Part shown: positions 1 through 5,853 of the stretch, piece by piece
Layout of the letters: every line of letters begins with the position of its first letter
How positions within the stretch are numbered: the first letter of the stretch is position 1
Assembly: GCA_938004815.1 (NCBI GenBank)
Contig: CALKVR010001015.1
Span: 1-7,610, forward strand
Source of the DNA: an uncultured Polyangiaceae bacterium
GTDB lineage: Bacteria; Myxococcota_A; Polyangia; Polyangiales; Polyangiaceae
Length of the DNA: 7,610 nucleotides
Reading direction: 5' to 3'
Notes under the pieces: generated by a model
What the model saw: the letters and a program-made list of their open reading frames with translations, nothing else
Database searches by the model: none
What the model was told of the DNA's origin: nothing
Translations under genes and position numbers: made by a program

Positions 1-320
1 TCGCCGCAGAGCACCATGGCCAGCTCCGCGTCTTTCGGGAGCGCGCTCATGGCGGACTGGACGGCGTGCCCCGTGCCGAGCTGCTTGTCTTGCACGGCCG
101 TGCGAGCCTTGCCCGCGTAGCGCCCGGCGAGCGATGCCCCCACCGCCTCGCCGTCGTGCCCGACCACCACCACGAGATCGTCCACGCCCGCGCCGAGCGC
201 GGCGTCGAGGACGTGGTGAAGCATCGGCCGGCCACAGAGCTCGTGCAGGACCTTGGCGCGGCGACTCTTCATGCGGGTCCCCTGGCCCGCGGCGAGCACG
301 ATGGCGGTGATTCGAGGCAT
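1..320 (-). CDS. glmU: GlmU, bifunctional UDP-GlcNAc pyrophosphorylase / GlcN-1-P acetyltransferase, N-terminal part
   Basis: The gene runs leftward from an ATG at 320 and is cut by the window edge after 106 full codons. In this family the N-terminal domain makes UDP-GlcNAc from UTP and GlcNAc-1-phosphate, and the C-terminal domain acetylates glucosamine-1-phosphate; the product feeds peptidoglycan and LPS synthesis in the cytoplasm. What is visible is the start of the Rossmann-like nucleotidyltransferase domain: the nucleotide-binding loop LAAGQGTRMKS (residues 9-19), then AKVLHELCGRPML (22-34) with Lys23 in the usual GlmU substrate-lysine position, and QLGTGHAV (80-87), the uridine-recognition segment. 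The frame is cut in LCG followed by GA, where the metal-binding Asp of the family's GD motif is expected. The start agrees with the family because the loop begins within ten residues, and a weak AAGG lies just upstream. The left-handed beta-helix acetyltransferase half is not in the window, so a single-domain relative cannot be formally excluded. It is divergent from the large lipoprotein gene. Confidence 0.93.
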   Translation of the reverse strand, partial: MPRITAIVLAAGQGTRMKSRRAKVLHELCGRPMLHHVLDAALGAGVDDLVVVVGHDGEAVGASLAGRYAGKARTAVQDKQLGTGHAVQSAMSALPKDAELAMVLCG

Positions 321-341
321 CCGCCTTCGTTACCACGCGCA

Positions 342-351
342 TGACGGGTCA
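342..351. promoter_or_regulatory. Short palindrome TGAC-GG-GTCA in the glmU leader
   Basis: TGAC and GTCA form perfect 4-bp arms around a GG centre, 22 to 31 bases upstream of the glmU ATG. It is one of four TGACG/CGTCA elements in this 129-bp divergent region (342-346, 365-369, 387-391, 404-408). Its position fits an operator or leader element for glmU. At this length chance is a real alternative. Confidence 0.2.
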
Positions 352-363
352 GGGGTAGCTCGA

Positions 364-392
364 ATGACGCGACGCGCAATCGCGCGCGTCAT
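364..392. repeat. Strong inverted repeat (hairpin) in the divergent intergenic region
   Basis: Arms ATGACGCG (364-371) and CGCGTCAT (385-392) are perfect complements. Inside them CGCG (373-376) pairs with CGCG (381-384) around a CAAT loop, leaving A372 as a single bulge. The result is a near-perfect 12-bp stem. It sits about 45 bases from the glmU start and about 57 from the lipoprotein start. No T-run follows on either strand, so it is not a typical intrinsic terminator. A dimeric regulator site shared by both divergent genes, or an mRNA leader hairpin, are the main options; neither is proven. Confidence 0.45.
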
Positions 393-404
393 CGCCATCG
401 CCCC

Positions 405-433
405 GTCACAACGCGCGGACGATGGACTAGGCT
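405..433 (+). promoter_or_regulatory. Candidate sigma-70-type promoter for the lipoprotein-FadL unit
   Basis: GTCACA (405-410) matches TTGACA at four of six positions. TAGGCT (428-433) matches TATAAT at the three most conserved positions (T1, A2, T6). The spacer is 17 bases, the ideal length. Transcription would begin near 440, leaving a leader of about 10 bases before the ATG at 450, which is short. The -35 element overlaps a CGTCA half-site (404-408). This is a by-eye match in GC-rich DNA and remains weak. Confidence 0.28.
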
Positions 434-449
434 CTTTGCAGGTCTTCCC

Positions 450-3400
450 ATGCGAAAAGCGGCATCTTCCTTGGGTCTAACCGCGCTGCGTGTCTTGGTC
501 GTGACGGGGGCGGTCGGGTGGGCGTCGGCGTGCCACGAGCCGCTCGATACGACGCGTCAAGCGGGGCAAAAGGCGACGTTCGGCGACGACCTCTACGGGG
601 TGTTCTGCGATCGCTTGGGCGCCGAGCTGTTCCAAGAAGACCTGACGGGCGCTTCGTACCAGTCGGTCTGTCACTACGACGACAAGGGCGCGTACGGCGA
701 CGAGGTCGACGCGTCGGCGCTCCCCAAGCCGAAGAGCGACAAGGCGAAGCGCGCCCGCAGCATCGCCATCGCCAAGATGAACGCGCTCGTGCGGCGCCGC
801 GCCGATCTCGTCCGCGCGTTCAACGCGACGTTCCCCGACATCGACATCGACAACCCCGCGACGAAGAAAGACGCCAGCGACACCGTCAACCTGCTCGACG
901 CGATGATGGACCTCGGCCAGCGCGTGTCGGCGCTCTACGAGCAAGACCCGTACGCCGTCGCGGCGGGGGATCCGTTCGCCGAGCCGCTCGCGCCCGCCGC
1001 GACGCGCTCGATGGGGCGGCTCTTCGACTCGATGTCCGAGAGCGAAGAGGCCAAGGCGATGCTATCGCGGATGTGGGGGCGCCGGGGCTACCGCCCCGCG
1101 CACGTCGGCCTCGGCATCGTTCGCTCGTCGCTCGACTACCCGAACCTGCGCGAGCTGACGACGCGCGCGGTCAGCCTGCTCGGGCCCGACGGCACGGCGA
1201 CGCCGCAGCTCCAGGCCCTCCTCGGCGTGATGGAGCGCGAGATGCGCTACATGAAGCCCGAGGTGTCGACGCTGCCCGGCCTCACCGTGAACGCCGCGGT
1301 CGCGCAGCCGAACCGCCCGCGCACGACGATCGAGATGCTGCGCGAGGTGATGCTCGACCAGAACGATCGCTACGCCGTCGCCGACTCGGATCCGCCGCGC
1401 TACATCGCGCTCCGTGACCTGCGCGGCTACGTGATGCCGGCCCAGCTGGGCGGTCTCTTCGCCGACGGCGATGGCGACGGGCGCGCCGACGTCGACGACT
1501 TCGGTCGGTTCCTCGACGCGTCGGGCAGCGTGCTCGCGCTCGACCCGCCGTTCGCGATCCCGGGCCAGGCGCCGATCGGTCCGCTCGACGATCTGGGGCG
1601 CCCCGCCGACGCCATCTACGCCTACGTCGACACCGCGCGCACGCCGGCGGCCGGCCTCTCGACCATCATGGTCCCGCTCCTCGACGCGACCGAGTACGCC
1701 GACCCCGAGGATCCGAACGCGTTCATGGCCGAGTACGAGACGCTCATGTACATGCTCGCCGGCGCCAACGTGCTGCTCGGCCCGCGCGAAGAGGCCGCGT
1801 ACGACTTCGAGTCCGACCAGATCGTCGCCGACTCCGACTGCGACTCGTGCCTGAAGTACAACCGGTTCCGCGGCGAGGACTCGCCCCTCGTCGACGCCGC
1901 TCACGCCGTCGGTCAGGTCCTCGCCGACGAGGAGTCGGACATCGCCCTGCTCGGGATGATCGACCTCCTCGAGAACCACGAGGACAAGGTGGCGCGCCTC
2001 GTCGCCGCCGCGCTGCGCATCCGTGAGATCGCCCTCGAGCACGACGAGCTCGCCGCGCAGGGGGTCGTGCCGCCCGCCAGCCTGCCGTACGAGAACCCGG
2101 TCTGGGACGAGGCGGCGCAGGTCATCTCGGCCATGACCGACGAGCCTCGCCTGCTCGCCAACGTCGTGGGCGCGCTCGCCGACCCCGTCATCGTCAGCCC
2201 GCGCGGCGGGTCGAACCACCTCGGTGAGACGATCGCGCTCTTTGCGGGCACCGTCGACGAGCTCGACTACGACTCGAACGACATCAACGGGCCGGCCGTC
2301 AACCTGACCGACGGCGGCTTCTCTATCTCGGACCCGCACAACCCGGTCGATTGGCTCGCGCCCCGCAACGGCAAGAACCGCTCGATCCTCGAGCGGTCGC
2401 TCTTGCTCATCCACGACGCGGCGGGCGCCAAGACGTGCAACAAGAACGGCGCGGTCGTGAAGGCCGACGTCCTCGGCATCAGCCTCGACTGGCCGCTGAG
2501 CGGCTCGTACGGGCCGTGCGAGCTGTTCGAGATCCGGAACCTCGCCGCGTTCTACTTCGGCGCCATCGTCCACGAGGCCCACCCGAAGCGGGCCCAGTTC
2601 GTCCTCAAGGACAACGCCCTCAACGAGATCATGGATCTGATGGGCTTCATCGCGACGCCTGACGAGACGATGCAGGCCTCGAGCGGCCTCCTGGGCATGA
2701 CGACGCGCCCCACGCCGAACGCGCTCAACCGCCTCGTCTACTTCGGCGCGACCAGCGATCAGTTCCCGGGGCTTCCGGACTTCGACGCCATCAACGCCGG
2801 CGGCAAGACCGACGAGTTCATCCACGCCCTGATGGAGCCGGTACCCACCAGCGTGTGCCCCGTCGACGGCTTCGGCCTCGCCAACTGCCAGCCGCAAGAT
2901 CTGCTGCGGTCGCGCACGGGTGAAGACATCTTCAACTGGGAGCGGCGCGGGTTCTACGACTACATGCGGCCGGTCATCACCGCGTTCGTCAACGTGAGCT
3001 GCAGTGAAGACGTGACGATCTGCGACGCGAACGACTTCACCGGCGAAGAGATGTTCCTGCGGCTCGCCGACACCTTCTACAAGCACTACCCCGGCCCCGA
3101 TCACGGCGACGAGTGCTCGTCGGCGATCGCCCCGACCGACCGCCGCTACTGCTCCGAGGCGGGCATCAACGCGTACGAGCCCATCCTCGAGAAGGCGATG
3201 CGCACGGACATGATCCCGGCGCTCCATGAGTTTGCCCTCGCGATGAAAGACGTCTCGCAGATCACGATCGCGCGCGGGCCGCGCGCAGGGCAGACGATCT
3301 CGGGGACAGAGGCGCTCGAGATCACGACCCGCATCCTCTTCAGCCAGACCCGCTCGCTCCAGCAGGGCGTGACCAAGCGCGACGGTGATCCCAGCGCGAC

Positions 3401-4298
3401 GTGGACGGACGGGACGTTCCAGAACCAGACGACGCCGTTCAACCTGCTCACCGACGCCCTCCATGGGTTCGACGTCGCGTTCTCCCAGGTCGAGGACGGT
3501 GACGTCCGGCAGGCCCAGTGGAAACGCGCTCGGTCGCAGCTCGTCGACGTGCTCCTCGCGACCGAGGGGCAGGGGCCCACGACGCGCTTCAAGAACCGAG
3601 CGCTCGGGCCGCTCCTCGTCAAGACGATGAAGCTCTTCCGCGAGCAGCTCAACGCGCGGTGCCCGGATCGCGAGCAGGGCGGGGGATGCGAGTGGGCCCG
3701 GACCGAGCTCTCGCGTAACCTCGCCGATGCCTTGAGCTCGCCGCTCGCCGCGACGATGGTCGACCTGCTCGAGGAGCTGCGCAAAGACCCCGACGGGCGC
3801 CGGGCCCTAGAGCGCTACCTCACCTACCTCTTCCAGAACGCCGGCACCGGTGAGGCCCTGCAGGGCACCCTCGCGTCGATGGTGGACATGATGCAGATCA
3901 TGGCCGACGACGAGAAGCTCGTCCCCATCATGAACGCGGCCGCGGTCGCGATGAAGCCGCACGACGACCCCGACGGGGCGGGCTGCGCCGACACCACCAT
4001 CCGCGTCCTCAAGGCGCTCTCGAGCGAGGACTACGACCGCTACCACGTGATGGATCACGTGCTCCGGAACCTGGTGACGCCGATGATCGACGACACCGGC
4101 GCGCAGGGTCACGCGCCGCTCGAGATCATCATGGAGACGATCACCGAGGTTCACCGCGCCGACCCCGATCTGGTGGGCGAGCCGCTCGACCCGACCGACT
4201 ACGAGTACATCCTCGGCGTGACCCGCGACTTCATGCTCGATAAGACCCGCGGTCTCGAGCAGATCTACTCGATCGTGCAGAGGCGCAGGCGCAAGTGA
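450..4298 (+). CDS. Large predicted outer-envelope lipoprotein of unknown family, cysteine-paired
   Basis: A 1282-residue protein whose family I do not recognise. The N-terminus is a bacterial signal peptide: MRK, a hydrophobic stretch (about residues 8-24) and the lipobox-like ASAC, so Cys28 is the likely lipidated residue. Ala at -3 makes the lipobox weak, and cleavage by ordinary signal peptidase is possible. Fifteen further cysteines occur, 14 of them in close pairs: 53/74, 464/467, 663/690, 803/813, 851/858, 889/901, 1071/1080, plus Cys1179. This suits disulfides in an oxidising compartment. Residues 339-350 (DGDGDGRADVDD) form an EF-hand-like acidic loop. Much of the rest, notably about 1080-1282, looks alpha-helical with Leu/Met-rich amphipathic stretches that could be HEAT-like, but no repeat unit was proven. 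No catalytic motif was seen. The C-terminus is a basic RRRRK. The start at 450 is chosen because the signal peptide begins there. The stop overlaps the GTG start of the FadL-type gene, implying coupled expression and a related envelope role (inference). Confidence 0.9.
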   Translation: MRKAASSLGLTALRVLVVTGAVGWASACHEPLDTTRQAGQKATFGDDLYGVFCDRLGAELFQEDLTGASYQSVCHYDDKGAYGDEVDASALPKPKSDKAKRARSIAIAKMNALVRRRADLVRAFNATFPDIDIDNPATKKDASDTVNLLDAMMDLGQRVSALYEQDPYAVAAGDPFAEPLAPAATRSMGRLFDSMSESEEAKAMLSRMWGRRGYRPAHVGLGIVRSSLDYPNLRELTTRAVSLLGPDGTATPQLQALLGVMEREMRYMKPEVSTLPGLTVNAAVAQPNRPRTTIEMLREVMLDQNDRYAVADSDPPRYIALRDLRGYVMPAQLGGLFADGDGDGRADVDDFGRFLDASGSVLALDPPFAIPGQAPIGPLDDLGRPADAIYAYVDTARTPAAGLSTIMVPLLDATEYADPEDPNAFMAEYETLMYMLAGANVLLGPREEAAYDFESDQIVADSDCDSCLKYNRFRGEDSPLVDAAHAVGQVLADEESDIALLGMIDLLENHEDKVARLVAAALRIREIALEHDELAAQGVVPPASLPYENPVWDEAAQVISAMTDEPRLLANVVGALADPVIVSPRGGSNHLGETIALFAGTVDELDYDSNDINGPAVNLTDGGFSISDPHNPVDWLAPRNGKNRSILERSLLLIHDAAGAKTCNKNGAVVKADVLGISLDWPLSGSYGPCELFEIRNLAAFYFGAIVHEAHPKRAQFVLKDNALNEIMDLMGFIATPDETMQASSGLLGMTTRPTPNALNRLVYFGATSDQFPGLPDFDAINAGGKTDEFIHALMEPVPTSVCPVDGFGLANCQPQDLLRSRTGEDIFNWERRGFYDYMRPVITAFVNVSCSEDVTICDANDFTGEEMFLRLADTFYKHYPGPDHGDECSSAIAPTDRRYCSEAGINAYEPILEKAMRTDMIPALHEFALAMKDVSQITIARGPRAGQTISGTEALEITTRILFSQTRSLQQGVTKRDGDPSATWTDGTFQNQTTPFNLLTDALHGFDVAFSQVEDGDVRQAQWKRARSQLVDVLLATEGQGPTTRFKNRALGPLLVKTMKLFREQLNARCPDREQGGGCEWARTELSRNLADALSSPLAATMVDLLEELRKDPDGRRALERYLTYLFQNAGTGEALQGTLASMVDMMQIMADDEKLVPIMNAAAVAMKPHDDPDGAGCADTTIRVLKALSSEDYDRYHVMDHVLRNLVTPMIDDTGAQGHAPLEIIMETITEVHRADPDLVGEPLDPTDYEYILGVTRDFMLDKTRGLEQIYSIVQRRRRK
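1464..1499 (+). other. EF-hand-like calcium-binding loop within the large lipoprotein
   Basis: Codons for residues 339-350 read DGDGDGRADVDD. Asp at loop positions 1, 3, 5 and 9, Gly at 6 and an acidic residue at 12 fit the calcium-coordinating EF-hand or dockerin-type loop; position 8 is Ala rather than the usual Ile/Leu/Val. Phe351 follows. Only one clear copy is present, so it may be a single structural calcium site rather than a paired EF-hand domain. Confidence 0.5.
4287..4298 (+). promoter_or_regulatory. Stop-start overlap (GTGA) and ribosome-binding site coupling the lipoprotein to the FadL-type gene
   Basis: The lipoprotein stop TGA (4296-4298) overlaps the FadL-type start GTG (4295-4297), giving a 4-base overlap. 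A weak AGG (4287-4289) lies five bases before the GTG and is part of the codons for the final Arg residues. This arrangement is a classic sign of termination-reinitiation coupling and explains why a GTG start with a poor Shine-Dalgarno can work. No other in-frame start places a signal peptide correctly. Confidence 0.75.
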
Positions 4299-5839
4299 GG
4301 CTCCTCCTGGGCGCGGCGGCCCTCGCCGTCGTCGTGGGCGCCACCAGCGCGGCCCATGCCTCCGGCTTCTACACCGCCGACCGCGGCGTCCGCACGCTCG
4401 GGCGTGGCGGCGCGTTCGTCGCCGGGGGCGACGACCTGAACGCCATCACCTACAACCCGGCGGGCATCTTCGACGCCGGGACGTCGCTCCTGATCGACGC
4501 GTCGGTGGTCCTGTTTCGCAGCGACTACACGCGCCAGGCGATCTTGCGGCAGGTCGATCCCAACAGCGGCGAGGTCGTGGCCGAGTACGAGCAGACGTTC
4601 CCCACCATCGAGGGCTCGGGGGCGCCCATCCCGCTCCCTACGATCGCGGGCTCGTGGATCGTCCACCCGGATTGGCGCGTCGCGGTGGGCGTTCACGTGC
4701 CCTACGCCACGCTTCCGAGCTACCCCGAGGAGCTCGAGGACGGCACGCCGTCTCCCGGGCGCTACCAGCTCGTCAACCTCGACGGCTCGGCGCTCGCGGT
4801 GGTGGGGGGCTACGTCGCGTGGCGCCCCGTCGAGCCGCTCACCATCGGCGCGGGCTTCGAGCTCCTCGTCGGCGCGTTCCGTTCGCGCAAGTACCTCACC
4901 GGCTGTGTCCCCGAGCGCTTCTTCTGCTCCCCCGAGGACCCGGAGTGGGACGTCGCCGCCGAGATCACGGCCGCTCCCATCGTCGCGCCGTCGGGCAACC
5001 TCGGGCTCATCTGGCAGTTCTACGATGGCTTTCGCGTCGGAGCGTCGTTTCATCTCCCCTTCTGGATCCACGCGCCCGCGACGATCGTGACGCGCCTCCC
5101 GTCGACGCCCGTCTTTCGCACCGTCGAGCAGGTCGGTGAGGACGCGACGATCGATTTCACCCTCCCGTGGGAGCTCCGCCTGGGCGTCGAGATGCGTGGT
5201 CTGCCCGAGGGGCTGCGCGTCGAGATCGGCGGCGACTACCACCACTGGGAGGTGCACGACGCGATCATCGTCGAGCCCGACGGCGTCGCCCTCACCAACA
5301 TTCCCGGGTTCCCCAAGGAGTACCTCTTGCCGCCGATCTCGATCGAGCGCGGCTTCCAGGGCACCTTCGGCGCGCGCATCGGGGCCGAGTACGCGATCGA
5401 CGCGGCCGAGGACATCGTCGTCACGCCGCGGGCGGGGTTCTCGTACGAGACGAGCGCGGTCCCCACCGAGTACCAGTCGCTCCTCCTCCTCGACGCGGGC
5501 AAGGCCACGCCATCGGTCGGGCTCGGCGTTCAGGTGGGCGGCTCGCGCTTCGACCTCGTCTACGCGCACCAGTTCTACCCGACGGTCGAGGTCGATCCGC
5601 GCGAGGCCAGGCTGCCCCAGACGATCCCTCTGCAGGCCAACCCCTCGGACACCCCCGACATCATCAACGGCGGCATCTACAACATCGGCGTCGACGTGAT
5701 CGGCCTCGGGTACCAGTACACGTTCGACGACGGAAAGAAGCCGGCCGTCGAAGAAGAGAGCCCCGCACCTCCGCCTGCGCCGAAGCCGGCGCCCAAGCCG
5801 GCGGAGGAGAGCGTCGAGGCCGAGCCCGACGAAGAGTAG
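4295..5839 (+). CDS. FadL/OmpP1/TodX-family outer-membrane channel with C-terminal tail
   Basis: A 514-residue outer-membrane beta-barrel of the family that carries long-chain fatty acids or other hydrophobic compounds across the outer membrane. A signal peptide covers residues 1-22, with probable cleavage after AHA. The mature N-terminus has the family hatch signature: GFYTADRGVRTLGRGGAFVA (24-43), then DD (46-47) and NPAG (54-57), the conserved NPA of the plug. The rest alternates amphipathic strands and turns, for example GASFHLPF and VGLGVQVG. The last predicted strand ends in GLGYQYTF (residue 477), an outer-membrane insertion signal. It is followed by 37 residues rich in Pro, Ala, Lys and Glu, which is unusual because barrels normally end at that strand. 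Cys204 and Cys211 lie in a probable surface loop and may form a disulfide. The length is slightly above the usual 420-480 residues, mostly because of the tail. It is coupled to the upstream lipoprotein gene. The substrate cannot be deduced, so I give no symbol. Confidence 0.88.
   Translation: MRLLLGAAALAVVVGATSAAHASGFYTADRGVRTLGRGGAFVAGGDDLNAITYNPAGIFDAGTSLLIDASVVLFRSDYTRQAILRQVDPNSGEVVAEYEQTFPTIEGSGAPIPLPTIAGSWIVHPDWRVAVGVHVPYATLPSYPEELEDGTPSPGRYQLVNLDGSALAVVGGYVAWRPVEPLTIGAGFELLVGAFRSRKYLTGCVPERFFCSPEDPEWDVAAEITAAPIVAPSGNLGLIWQFYDGFRVGASFHLPFWIHAPATIVTRLPSTPVFRTVEQVGEDATIDFTLPWELRLGVEMRGLPEGLRVEIGGDYHHWEVHDAIIVEPDGVALTNIPGFPKEYLLPPISIERGFQGTFGARIGAEYAIDAAEDIVVTPRAGFSYETSAVPTEYQSLLLLDAGKATPSVGLGVQVGGSRFDLVYAHQFYPTVEVDPREARLPQTIPLQANPSDTPDIINGGIYNIGVDVIGLGYQYTFDDGKKPAVEEESPAPPPAPKPAPKPAEESVEAEPDEE
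5780..5803 (+). repeat. Imperfect 12-bp tandem repeat encoding the barrel's Pro/Lys tail
   Basis: Two adjacent copies, CCGAAGCCGGCG (5780-5791) and CCCAAGCCGGCG (5792-5803), differ at one base and encode PKPA-PKPA within the tail of the FadL-type protein. Each copy contains the palindrome GCCGGC. Such a repeat could vary in copy number by slippage, lengthening or shortening the tail in frame. Confidence 0.5.
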
Positions 5840-5853
5840 CGGCTACTTCTTCG
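5830..5853. terminator. Hairpin spanning both convergent stop codons, candidate bidirectional terminator
   Basis: CGAAGAGTAG (5830-5839) pairs with CTACTTCTTCG (5843-5853) around a CGG loop, with one bulged base. The core AGTAG/CTACT is perfect. Each arm contains the TAG stop of one of the two converging genes, which are separated by only 3 bases. No clear T-run follows on either strand beyond the short TTCTTC inside the stem, so efficiency as an intrinsic terminator is doubtful; part of the symmetry follows from two TAG stops facing each other. Confidence 0.35.

Noticed and set aside
423..440. A sigma-54-like TGG...TTGCA pattern upstream of the lipoprotein gene
   Set aside because: The GG and GC elements are 14 bases apart instead of the required 12, and the -24 box lacks GCAC.
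1062..3464. An 800-codon open frame on the minus strand inside the large lipoprotein gene
   Set aside because: Its composition is dominated by Arg, Val, Asp and Glu in short low-information runs, typical of the antisense of a GC-rich gene. The plus-strand gene over the same bases has a signal peptide, paired cysteines and a coupled neighbour.
4297..4306. GAGG-CT-CCTC mini-hairpin at the FadL-type start codon
   Set aside because: Four-base arms with a two-base loop are too short to fold stably and are expected by chance in this composition.
4265..5569. A 434-codon minus-strand open frame opposite the FadL-type gene
   Set aside because: It is Arg/Asp-rich without any recognisable motif and lies wholly opposite a gene with clear family signatures, so it is an antisense shadow.
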